Source of the DNA: Nelumbo lutea
Taxonomy: Eukaryota; Streptophyta; Magnoliopsida; Proteales; Nelumbonaceae
Direction of reading: 5' to 3'
DNA length: 64,000 nucleotides
Assembly: GCA_022828595.1 (NCBI GenBank)
Contig: JAKGHH010000001.1
Location: forward strand, 73,528,401-73,592,400
Shown here: positions 24,053-36,000 of the stretch, piece by piece
Position numbering within the stretch: the stretch's first letter is position 1
How the letters are laid out: each line of letters begins with the position of its first letter
Notes under the pieces: generated by a model
Told to the model about the DNA's origin: nothing
What the model saw: the letters and a program-made list of their open reading frames with translations, nothing else
Databases searched by the model: none
Made by a program: the position numbers and the translations under genes

Positions 24053-24319
24053 TTATTTTCATTCTCATTAGTATTGTTAATTTTATCTTTTTATTTGTCA
24101 TTACAGCGCGAGAGGACTTGCGTTGTTTCCCTCGCGTTCACTCTCTCTCCCCGTCGATTTGCATCGTTGGAGGAGGAGAGCTTGTTCGTAAAGGTTATGA
24201 CTAGACTAGAGATTATTAGGGTTTATGGATATCATTCGCAGAAATTACTAAGAACCTGAAGCTCGACTTCTAGGGTTTCTCGTTCATCTCAGATCATCGA
24301 TCGAGCTATCAATGTAAGT
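24021..24319 (+). promoter_or_regulatory. PP2A B' core promoter / 5' leader with GA tract and splice-donor-like site
   Basis: (GA)12 at 24021-24045 is followed by TATTTATTTATTTTC, a plausible TATA region. CT-rich leader sequence follows. AAT|GTAAGT at 24311-24319 is a strong 5' splice donor, so the leader may be spliced before the start codon at 24751. No acceptor could be chosen with confidence. Confidence 0.4.
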
Positions 24320-24750
24320 CATTTTCTTCATTTTTTGTTATTTACCGAATTTTCATTGTTGTTATTATTTTGTCACTGCTTTTCACATTTCCGCACGCAT
24401 CTCCGCTTCTCCAATTTCGATTACATTTGCTTCTTGGTTGATTCCGAGGGGTCGTTAGAATCCGAATTATGGGCATTTGAATAATTTCCATGCGCAGAGA
24501 GTCTTCCATTTTCCGATTTCGCTGTTTGGGCGAAGGGATAGGGTTCTGACGTCTAAATAGGCTTTAGTTCGAACACATGTTCTTGTTCGACAGCACCTTT
24601 CGGTGAATTTATAAGAATGCCTTCGTTCTGAGAAGTTAGAAGGTGGAAGCTTTGTTTACGCGTTCTGTCTGGAAGGGGGTATCTTGAAAAGAAGGGTGTT
24701 GAATGTTGAGAGAAGTTAGGAAGAGGATTAGGTGTTAGGGTCCGTAAAAT

Positions 24751-27700
24751 ATGATTAAGCAAATACTTGGGAAGCTACCTCGGAAACCCTCATCAAAATC
24801 GTCACCTAATGACATTAACCATAGTGACGGAGGGGCTACTGTCCCTTCATCTATAAACTCTTCGCATTATCCAAACTCAGTTACTGGTGGCCTCAACAAC
24901 TCAAAGGGTGGTTCGATTACCGGAAAAGCTCCAAATTCAGGTTCTGGTGCTTCCCGCACTAACAATGGAGCTTCTGCACCGCACTCGTCTGGTGTGAATA
25001 AATCAAACCAAGGGAAGAAATCTGGCTCTGCCACTTCCCAAGTGGGTCCGGTGTTAGCTTCTATTGCCTACGAGGCACTACCCAGTTTTCGGGATGTTCC
25101 AAGCTCAGAGAAGCAGAACCTGTTTATTCGGAAGTTGAACATGTGCTGTACTTTGTTTGACTTCACTGATCCCTCCAAGAACCTGAAGGAGAAAGACATT
25201 AAGAGGCAGACCCTGCTAGAGCTTGTTGACTATATTGCTTCAGTCACGTCCAAGTTCAATGAGATTTCCATGCAGGAGATTACTAAGATGGTAGCTGCCA
25301 ATTTGTTTCGCACATTTCCCTCCTCAAACCACGAGAACAAGCTCCCAGAAACATATGATCTAGAGGAGGAGGAGCCTACAATGGAGCCTGGATGGCCCCA
25401 TCTTCAGATTGTGTATGAATTTCTGCTGAGATTTGTTGCCTCATCAGAGACAGATGCTAAGCTAGCAAAGAGATATATTGATCATTCATTTGTGTTGAGG
25501 TTACTTGATCTCTTTGATTCTGAAGACCAGAGGGAGAGGGAGTACCTGAAGACAATACTCCACCGCATCTATGGGAAATTCATGGTCCACCGCCCATTCA
25601 TCAGAAAAACCATCAACAATATATTCTACCGTTTCATATTCGAGACAGAGAAGCACAACGGAATTGCAGAATTACTTGAGATATTGGGCAGTATAATCAA
25701 TGGTTTTGCTTTGCCACTGAAGGAAGAGCACAAGCTTTTCCTTGTTCGGGCATTGATCCCTCTTCACAAGCCCAAATGTGTATCGATGTACCATCAACAG
25801 CTTTCTTACTGCATCTCTCAGTTCGTGGAGAAAGATTTCAAGCTAGCTGATATAGTTATTAGAGGTCTTCTGAAATACTGGCCCATTACTAATAGTTCAA
25901 AGGAGGTTATGTTCCTCAGTGAGCTGGAGGAAGTTCTCGAGGCCACTCAGGCAGCAGAATTCCAGCGTTGCATGGTGCCTTTGTTCTGCCAGGTTGGACG
26001 GTGCCTCAACAGCTCACATTTCCAGGTATTAATTTCAGATTTGCATATTTTTTTGAGAAAAGAAACAGATTTCATTAAAGATCAAAAAGGGGGTGAGATG
26101 TACAAAGCCTTGTCAACAAAAAACAAAAGACAAAGCCCACTACATTGACAAAGTATGATCACTATACAAAAAATCCCTTCCCAGCCCAGATTTGCAAATT
26201 CTGATTATCACTTTCACCTTAAAGGCTATGATTCCTAGATCATTCATTATCTTTATCAAATTATAGTTTTTTCCATTATTGCCATTACCTAATATCTTTG
26301 TTCTAGCATATTTTTTTCTTTGGTGGAATTTGTCATTGTCTTTAATGTTTGTAGTTGGTTTTTTATGTAAACTTATTTTGGCTTTTCTTCTCTGTTTGAT
26401 GACTTTTACTTGTTAAACATTTATTTTTCAAACTTCTTCATATTGAACTTTGTGATACAGATTGCAATTTTTTATGGTACTCTTGAATGAATTAGAGGTG
26501 CTTATTAATGTAGGTTTCTCTTTATACCTTTGTCAATTATCATGCAGATGCCCTATTGTGTTCTAATTTAAATTAGTAGATTATAAGCTAGTGATATGGC
26601 ATCCAATATTGTTATGTCTGTACTTTCACTTGTATAACGTGAATCATAAACACCTCCATTTCATCTTCTGATAGCAGTAGGATCACTATCATGAAAACTA
26701 AGATTGATTGGTCGGCTACACATATTTATTGCATGTTTTAAGTTGGAGCAAGTTGATGTATCTTTTATCCATGGTTTCATTTTCTTTACCAATTGCACAG
26801 TTCACGGGTAAAATTAGACAATTTTTTAGCATCTTAATTCTATTTTAGTTTCTTCTCTAAATTTGAGGAAAGATAAGCATAGCCATAAGACCTAATCTGC
26901 TGCTTTTTTGGAAGTGACTATTTGTGGTTTCATTTCCTTTACCTATTGCACAGTTCACAGGGAAACTTGGTTAATTTACTAATACCTTGTTTATTTTCTC
27001 AATTTGAGAAAAGATCGGTTTGGACTTAATATGCTGCTTTTTTTGTTTGGTATTTTCACCTTTCTAAGGGGGGAAAACATTTGGTTTGATGAGCCTAACC
27101 TAGCAACATGCCTTATATTGTAAGTTTTATCTAAAATTTCCTTTGATTAATAATGTAAGCATTCAATAAATGGGAAAAATAGACTGACATGAGATGGTAG
27201 ATTAGCATAAAACAATGCTTCTTGCACATTGTTGCCTTGGCAAGTGGAAGTTTAACAGATGGTAGAATGGGAAGGAATGAGAATTAGTACCAAAGTTAAA
27301 GGCAAAAAAAAAAAAGGATCTGATTTAGGTATGGAGGCAATGATAGAATCCATGGAGAAAGAAATCAGTTTTCTCCTGATTCCTCATCCAGTGGCAATTT
27401 TGTAATTTTGGATGTTTTAGATTTTATTGTTTTGAGTCTTTTCAAATTTATCTTCTTATTTGTTGGTGCCTTAGGGACAGGGTTTCTAAGTCTTATAGAG
27501 ATTTATCGTTAGAATAACTACTTAGTGTTTGATAACCTTTGGACTTGCTATTTATAGTGATTCTCATAATTACCATTTATAGTAAAATTGCAAATTACTA
27601 TTTTCAGTAATTTCTGGTTTCTCTACATTAAGTTAATTTTAGTAGGATTAGTAATGAGTCACTATAATTATTTTAGGAGTAAAAATGTATGGGTTACCCA

Positions 27701-29337
27701 TTGGGTTGCCTTAGTTTTAAAGTGGTTAGAAGCTATTTTAGGCCAGCTTCCTAGTTGAAATTATCCAAGCTCTTGTGTTTAGTCAATGAGCCATCGTACT
27801 TGGAATTTTAGGAATTAGAGTCCATATTTAAGTGTGTATGGACTATATATTGGCTTCACTTTAATTTTATAACAATTAGGAGTTAGTTTAGCCTTTAGGT
27901 TATTTTTTGAGTCTAAATGGATTCTGTGAATATGAAAGGTTGAAGTTTGTATGGGGATGAGGGTTGGTGTTATTGTTCTTTTCTTTCTATTTTATGCCTT
28001 TTCCCTATGATACCCGGTTCCCTATTCATGCTTTGCATACTATTTTCGTTTTTTGGAAAATGTTAGGTAAGTATTGTATTTATGTAAAAAAGAAATATAC
28101 AGTATGCTATTTATACAATGAGATTCTGTACAAAATAAACGAATAGGCAGCAAAGCAAGAGCTACAAAAGTATTCTAAATCCAGCAACTCATTCCTATCG
28201 ACATCCCTGAGTAATCTATGGTTTGTGAGCTATGAATAATGTTTTCCATAAGGTTGGTAAGTGCACACATCACTTCTGCTCAACACCTAAGGGAGTAAGA
28301 CTGGGAGGTCATAGTTCAGAAATGGCATATCTGAGGATATTAGAATAGTGATAGAAATTAAGAAATAATGGTTCAGGACTCTGCAGAACCTCTCACAATT
28401 TAACTGTTGTGGTGTTTAAATTGTTTTTAAAATTATTTGATATTATTATGATATGAAACTACCATTTTTACATGATGTTTGATTCTTAGTTTGGCTCTAT
28501 CTACTTTCATAGTTCTGTTTTTTTCCCTTCTGGTTTCTTACTTTTCAAAGTTTTGTTGATTTCATTTTTTTTTCCATTTTTAATTATTTGAATATGAACT
28601 GTTATATTTTGAAGGGACAGTTTGGAAGAATATCCTTTTTGATGGTTTATAACATTGGAAGAACCACTAAAAGCATATTGTGCGTAGCAAATGGAGGAGG
28701 TTTATTAGTACTTTTCTGAAAGATGCATGCGATTTATCTTTGGAAAAACTGAAGCAGATCTTCATGTTAAAATTCCATTTTTCCTGATTGAGTTGTTGAA
28801 TTAAGTTCCTTTGCTCAAAAAGTTATCATGGTTTAAGCAGATCTGCATGTTAAGATTCCATTACATTTTTCCTGATTGAGACCTTGTTGTTGAATAAAAT
28901 TCCCGTGCTCAAAGCGGTAATGCATCATCTATGGTTTTTGTCTGCAGGTGGCAGAGCGTGCATTATTCCTTTGGAATAATGACCATATAAGGAATTTGAT
29001 CACACAGAATCGTAAGGTGATATTGCCTATAATCTTTCCGGCCTTAGAGAGAAACACCCGAAGCCACTGGAACCAGGCGGTCCAAAGCCTGACATTGAAT
29101 GTAAGGAAGATCTTCTCAGATGCCGACCAAGAGCTCTTTGAGGAGTGCTTGGTCAGATTCCAGGAAGATGAAGCAAAGGAGAAAGAGACACGGGAAAAGC
29201 GGGAATGCACTTGGAAGCGTCTGGAAGATGTTGCAGCTTCCAAGGCTGTTAGCAATGAGGCTGTGCTTGTCTCCAGGTTTGCTTCCTCGCTGGCCCCTTC
29301 TGCTGGGACAAATCCACGAGCTACAGTGGGTAGTTAA
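24751..29337 (+). CDS. PP2A regulatory subunit B' (B56 family), gamma/zeta-like
   Basis: Regulatory subunit of the trimeric serine/threonine phosphatase PP2A; B' subunits direct the catalytic core to substrates, in plants in stress and hormone signalling. Exon 1 is 24751-26025 and exon 2 is 28948-29337, joined in phase 0 at [15 protein letters not shown] through a GT-AG intron of 2922 bp. The product is 554 residues. Residues 1-97 are a Ser/Asn/Gly-rich tail starting [15 protein letters not shown], which I recall as typical of plant B' gamma/zeta types. About residues 98-520 form the B56 repeat domain ([64 protein letters not shown]). The C-terminus TVGS has no peroxisomal SSL/SKL-type signal. 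Reading through the intron would add 40 residues and stop at 26148. All core motifs look intact. Confidence 0.95.
26026..28947 (+). other. Intron 1 of the PP2A B' gene
   Basis: GTATTA...TCTGCAG. 26045-26150 resembles the margin of a dispersed repeat but is not identified. Near the 3' end a ~90-bp segment is duplicated (copies from about 28752 and 28838, each starting AAGCAGATCT), so the acceptor lies just past the second copy. No other gene seen. Confidence 0.8.
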
Positions 29338-29800
29338 GAGCTGTTAATCCATGAAACATGCACGAATTTTATTGAGTCTTGACTGATACAGGGGGCACAG
29401 AATTGGGGAGTCTACAGAAGGCTGGATTCCCCTTCCCATTGTTATGTACTTATGTTGCATACATTCTAGTCAAGTCACACCTGCAGAGTGCAGAATATGA
29501 AGAAGGAGAAGGTGGGTTTATGTGGCTGTTAAGTGGTTGGTGTTTTTTTTTTTTTTTGGTTATGTTAATCCTATTATCCTTTTTTTTTTTTTCTGTTTCA
29601 GCCATTAAAGTGTAAGTGTGTGTATGTATCATAAAGGATTTGGTTTATAGTCTTATAGAGGTCGTAATTCTGCGTATATCCTACCTGATGATCTTTATTT
29701 TATGTAATGATGCAAAGATTCTGGCCTTTGCGCTAATGCCCGTTGTTATTTACTTATTTTCTATATTTTGACATTCATAATTTTGCTTAATTCTTACTGT
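29338..29800 (+). other. Likely 3' untranslated region of the PP2A B' gene
   Basis: Follows the TAA stop. It has poly(T) runs near 29545 and 29581 and TATGTAATG-type words near 29700 that could serve as plant polyadenylation elements. No exact AATAAA. Confidence 0.45.
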
Positions 29801-30542
29801 ATGATCTATGATGTATAGTTGGTCCAATTCAAGGATGGGGCTGTCCGGTGTCCAAGGAGTCTCTCCCTCACTGATAATGAGATGGAATAACCCAAATCTA
29901 TATCTATATCTATGTATTATTTACAAAAAAAAATCTAAATCCATATCTATGTATTGTTTTTTTAGTTTCTTCTTAAAGGTATTTATCTTTTTCTGTTTTT
30001 TTTTGAAATTTTGAATTTTAAAATTAAATAAAATAACACAAATGTCCAATCACCTTTAAGACTTTTAACTCTCCTCATTAACTCACTATTAACTCTTTTT
30101 CTCTCTTTCAATAACATAATATTCATTAATTTTATCTATGTTTATATTTATTTCAATTTAACTATATATATTTACATTAAATTGTAATTATTAATAAAGA
30201 TTTTTACTAAAATGGAGGTATTCAATGATTTATTAGGCAAAATAATCTACTTTAATTTAAAAGATAATTAATTTTTAAGTTAATTAATCAAGTAATTTGC
30301 ATTTTAGAATAAATATTATTTACTTCACCTAACAAATAAATTTGGTGTTTTAAGGCTGAATGGTTTTTGCCTCCAAGTCATAGGTCAACATTTCAATTGT
30401 CCAGGTTGGATGAGTCAAACTATGATACATCATCCATCTATATATGTAAAATATAAGATCTATTTGTTTTATAAATATAAGCGTCAAAAAATGAAATTTG
30501 AAGTCAATAATTGAATTAGTTACCAAAAAAGTTAATAATTGA

Positions 30543-30575
<33 letters not shown>

Positions 30576-31809
30576 GCGGGGCTGCAAAGATAGCAAAAAG
30601 TTATCTAAGATAAGAAAAAAAAAAGGACATCTCCAATCAAACAACCAAGCACAAAGTTAAATCTTCTAGAAGTTTTCTTTTTTTTTTTTTGCCGAATCTT
30701 CTAGAAGTTTTTAGTACATTGTATTTTGTAACCTGTGATCCAATGGTTAGGTCAAAAGAGTCAATGGTTAAATCTCTAGGTTGAACAAGGTGGGTTTTAG
30801 GAAACCCAAAATTAGAAATATGGTTGAGTGATGGTTTGAATGGTTTAACCATTTGAGTCAATGACAAGTCAAAAACATTGAATAAAACATCATATAAATC
30901 ATAATCCATTTATATTCTATTTGAAAACAATAAAAATTAATTAACCATAATGAAAGTAATTTAATAAGTTACTAAAAGAAAATAAAAATAACTATTAATT
31001 GCTGTTATTGATAAAAATATTTCTATTAATATAATAGTAATAATTTAATTAATAAAAAAACAAGATAAACATAAAAACTAATATCAATTTAAAATTAATA
31101 TAAAAGCTAATACAAAATTATCTAACAATTATTGCTTTTATAGTTAAGTTTTTACTAATTTAAAACCAACTTAAGTTCCATTGAAAAATAAAAACTTAAT
31201 ATAGTTAATTAAATTTAATCAGGATTAATAAAAATATTAATTTAAATATAGTTTAATTAATTTAAAATCAATTTAAATTCTATTTAAAAATAGGGAAATT
31301 ATAAAAGCCTCATTGGGTTTTCTAATAATCCTTTGAAACTCCCATGTGTTTAACTTAACAAAACCTCCCATATTGTTTTGAAAAAAAGGTGCAAATACCC
31401 TCCTTTCATTAGCATTCCAAATAAAAAATGCAAATGTAATGCATTATTCTTTGTTAAGTACCAAATTTACCCTTAACCAATTGCATTCATTGTGAATTTA
31501 CCAAAATACCTTGAAAAAAAGATTTCTTTCCTTTTACTTCATTTCAACCTTATTACCTTTGTCTAAGAAGAGTAGGGAGAATTACTCTTTGAAAGTTGTC
31601 TGGCAAAAAAAATTAGTGGAGGGTAAAGTTGAAATTTTAAATTGTGTATAATAATGCCTTAACAATGATATGGGTATTTTGATAATTTCAATGTCTTTAT
31701 TACTAAAATGAAAAGTGAAGGGGAATAATGTATTTGCACTTTTGTTTTTCAAAATTATAGGGGAGGCTTTTGTTAGGGTCAAAACAACAAAACGGTTTAT
31801 ACTTTATAA
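29801..31809. other. AT-rich spacer, no gene
   Basis: Includes a (TA)n microsatellite at 30549-30574 and two TCTTCTAGAAGTTTT copies near 30662 and 30697. Nothing coding recognised. Confidence 0.5.
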
Positions 31810-32444
31810 GGAAAATTCCTGATTAGTACCCTGTACTTTGGGCCTAGTGCCACTTTGGTCCCTAAACTTTAAAACATGACAATTTGGTAGCTAGACTTTC
31901 AAAATGTGTCAATCCAGTACATGTCATTAACCAATTCGTTAACTAGCCATTAAGTGACATTTGAAAAGACACAAATGCCCCTTGAGTGTCATCTTTAGTA
32001 CTCGAACTTTCAAAATATGTCAATCTAGTGCATGCCATTAACCAGTTGTTAAGTGTCATTTGAAAAGACACAAGTACCCTTTATGTGTCATCTAATTCTC
32101 TTTATCAACCATCCAAACATTAACAAAAAATGAATAGTCCCAAATCCTTGCCTCTTCTATTCAAGAAAGTTGGGGTTACGTCTCAGTGAGCATTCTAGTG
32201 ACCCCAACTTTCTTGAATAGAAGAGGTAAGGATTTGGGACTACTCATTTTTTGTCAATGTTTGGATGATTGGTAAAGAGAATTAGATGACACCTGAGGGG
32301 TATTTGTGTCTTTTCAAATGACACTCAACGAATGATTAACGGGCTGATTAATGGCATGTACTAGATTGACACATTTTGAAAGTTTGAGTACTGAATTGTC
32401 ACATTTTAACGTTTGGGGACCAAAGTGACACTAGACCCAAAGTA
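31810..32444. mobile_element. Fold-back (long inverted repeat) element
   Basis: The two arms are reverse complements over roughly 245 bp next to a 24-nt loop (32177-32200). The left arm ends ...AGTTGGGGT and the right arm starts ACCCCAACT. The left arm also carries a partial tandem duplication (the ACTTTCAAAAT(G/A)TGTCAAT block occurs twice, about 31890 and 32000). The left terminus GGAAAATTCCTGATTAGTAC matches the end of the fold-back element at 56937-57551. The right terminus is truncated. A transcript across it would form a long hairpin. Confidence 0.8.
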
Positions 32445-33029
32445 ATACAAAAATAATAAGAGTTATTCTTTTTCTTTTTATAATTTTACCTAAAAATAAT
32501 ACAAAAATAATAATAAACCAATAAAATTTAATAAAAAATAACATTAAGATACAAAAAATAACAGAAATTTATATAAAAAATTGGCTATTCTCACTAAAAC
32601 TCAACTTAAATTGTGACCGGATAAAATAGATATACCAAAAAAATAATTCTTGAATTAAATTTAAATGAACACTGCTTAGTTGGAAATGTCATATAAGTCC
32701 ATCCTTTGACGTAACTCCATAACATAGAAATATAAGACGGACGTAAAAAAAAAATAAAAAGAATACGGGCGGTCAATAAAAGTTCATGAGGATCACGATA
32801 ATTGGAAGGAAGCTTTAACGAAATAGAAAGGTCGTTAACGTGTCGCATGCCTGAACGCACGCTTCCGTTTATCCGAGATCAATACTTAGCCTTCGAATTT
32901 GATTTAAGAGTTAATACAGGAGGAAGAAGGAAGCTTGTTCTGACTTCTGAGGTGCGGGAGCAGGCTCCATTTACCATTCATAAGTCGAAGACGCCACACC
33001 ACAAACCAAACAGCCGGTCTCTTTGGACT
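32445..33029 (+). promoter_or_regulatory. Upstream region of CruP
   Basis: AT-rich to about 32760, then more balanced sequence that probably holds the promoter and 5' leader. A frame open from 32802 runs into the CruP start, but residues before the ATG at 33030 do not look like a transit peptide. Confidence 0.45.
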
Positions 33030-36000
33030 ATGTTGCTGCTCCAGCTTCGGCAGCTACAACCCATTAGTGGCTTATGTCAATCCCCATCTACAGCTCGAAT
33101 TCAGGGACGAGGAAGAGTTCGTAGCAAAGCTTTGCAAACACAAGCACTTTCCTCTAGAACCCAAGTAGATAATTTTTTTCTTTCTCTCTTACTCTTTGTT
33201 GCTTGCATCTTCGTTGATTGTTTTTGTTTCTTCAAATGTCGGTTCTGTTGGCACTTGGCAGCACAGGAAATAATACGAATTCAGCAAAATTCTAGCTAAC
33301 AAGCTTATTTCAACTAAATATGTGGAGTGTCTACCCATATTAATATGCGTTTAGAATAAATATAGAAACAAAGACAAAGTTGAAATGGGGCTGGATTTGT
33401 GGTGGATTCGGCGTTCCACTTTGAGCGTTTTTTGATGTTTTATATACTCTCTTGAACTAAAATCTTGGTCCCTTGCATACCCATAGTTGTGAAAGCATAG
33501 GCTTTCAACTGATCCAAGTGTTTTTTGCTTCACTCTGACACCTATCCTCCGTTAGTATTGTTCTGACTAAGCAAGAAAATTTCACGAAAAATAATGCGCA
33601 AGCAGGACAACCATGAATTAGAGGACTTTGTTCTGCTGACTCATTTATAGGTGCCTAACAAATATAGGCTTTGTGTGTTTCATTCCTTTAATCATGGGGG
33701 TGGGGTGGGGTGCTTCTTCTTCTTTGCTCCTCAAATTGAAAAAAAAAATTTCAATTGTATTTGTACCTCTGCTTTGGCAATTACAAATTTATTATGAACC
33801 ATTTTGTTATTAATTTCTTCTTAGAAATTTTCTCCTAACCTCAGTTTTCCTATAGAATTTTGTAAGCTTACCGAATTTTTATGTAACAAACAAACAAACG
33901 TTATCATTCATGGAATTCAAAATTTTACATTCGTATATTAAACCAAATCTATTTCTATATGTGCACCTTGAGAGAAGTAGAAGTGACAGCACCTGTAATG
34001 GGTTAGGGTATTTATCTTGGGCATATTCTAAATATGGAATATATGGACCTGAAAGTTGATTAAAATTTTGAAATAAATCTTGAGAAATTTATTTTCATAT
34101 AGGCTCCATCTAAGGGGCAGTAAGTTTTTCAATTTGAAAATTTCTAGTTATTGTTTGTGCACATAAAAATAAAGATTCCACTATAGAAAGTATTATATTG
34201 CATTAAATGATGGGATATGTAAAGAAATGTGCAAATATTCTAAAGAGAAGGCAGAAAAAAGTGCATGCGTATTATGCTTGCAGCCTAGAGGCTTTGTATA
34301 AAAAAAGATAGAATTCTTAATGCATGGATATACTAATTTTCGTACTGTAAGGGAAGAGAAAAAGGGATATATATATATATATATATTATATCATCAATTC
34401 GTAAAAAGATGCAAGTTATTGTTTTGTTGATGTGGAATTCACAATGAAACAGGGACTAAAGACAGATAATTATCATTATCATTGGTAGTCTGACCATTAC
34501 TGAAACAAGGGTTAATTTTTCAATAAAACTTCATCATGGTCATTCCCCTTCAGGCAAATGATATGCACTTGGATTGCCAGAATATTATTACTTGTATGCT
34601 ATGTCATACTCCAAAGGGCTTTGGTACATCTATGATCAGAATTCTCTTGTTTTCCAAGTCTGGTAATTTGCATACTGGATGGGTTAGCTATTTCTGGGTG
34701 TTCTGGGTCCTTATGTGTTATGAGTACTCCTTTCTATAAACTCTTTCCTTTTCTTTTTCTTTTGTTTTTCTGTTGCATGCTTTGTGTTTTTCTCTGATCA
34801 TACATTTTCTTTCTATTTGAATTGTTTTTTTTTTTTCAGTTTGATAGATAGATAGTTAGATACCGTTCGATCTTGCCAGTCTGTTGTTCTACATTGAATA
34901 TGGCCTAAATTCTAGGCACGCTTTTTTCAATTTTGTAGAGAATAATGGAAGGTATTTCAATAAGTAGTGAAGTAGGGGGCGCTGGTGGGGCTTACTCATA
35001 TAATGCTTTAAGAAGGTTGGACCAATTATGGTCAAGTATTTGCTCTGCACCTGCAGGTATATTCTTAACACATAAATTCTCTGAAATAGATTTGTAATTA
35101 TATGAATGAATATGACTGAAACAATACCACCACTTTATATCAACTAATATGAATATTTTGGCAGCTCTGCAGGAACAGTGGAACGTAGTCTCTTGTTTTC
35201 CAGGTTTATTTAGCCATTCTGATATGTCTGAAAGAGCAGTAGATACATTTGACATAATAGTCTGTGGGGGTACTTTGGGCATATTTCTTGCTACAGCATT
35301 GAGTATCAAAGGCCTTCGAGTAGGCATTGTGGAAAGGAATCTACTAAAAGGGGTATACTGTGATATTTATTCTCAAAATACTTCATAACATACATCATTG
35401 CTCAAAAGTCTTGAAATGCACTGAGAGAGAACATTTTATTATGAAATACACAGAGAGAACAAGAATGGAATATCTCAAGGAAAGAGCTCTTAGAACTTGT
35501 TGAGGCTGGCATTCTAGTAGAAGATGAAATTGAACAAATTACAGCAGCAAAGTTTAATCCTGTAAGTTTTTGAACTTTATACACATTTATTAGGAGTTGG
35601 TGATGCAAGGTCAGATCAGATGTGCGGTGAATGCACGCATCTGCACATCAACCTCAGGAGTCCAAATACCAGAACCAAATGGGCCATAGTTCAGAGACTG
35701 CACCAATGAAACAAATTCCCATTTGAATTGACTATCTTCACCAAGTTCTAGGAAATTCTTTCATTTACTTTGTGGAAAGTCTAGCTCCAAGAAATGATCG
35801 AACTTGAAAGTTGGTGCTTATTTACTTTGCCAAGCCGTTGGATGGCTGGAAGGGGACATTTGTGGTGCAATGGTAAAGTCCTGGATGCCAAGCATGAGAA
35901 TGCTGGCTTGAGTCTTGTGCAAGAATGCTAAAGATTAGGTCCTCATCCAGTTCACTCCTCCCAAGTCCCAAGACTCCAGATAGCTGGGACCAATGTAAGG

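Noticed and set aside
24751..26148. A complete 465-residue PP2A subunit
   Set aside because: The last 40 residues are intron sequence; exon 2 at 28948-29337 completes the B56 domain.
32802..33299. A 165-residue protein starting upstream of CruP
   Set aside because: It is the CruP exon 1 frame extended through leader sequence and into intron 1; the transit-peptide-like part starts at 33030.
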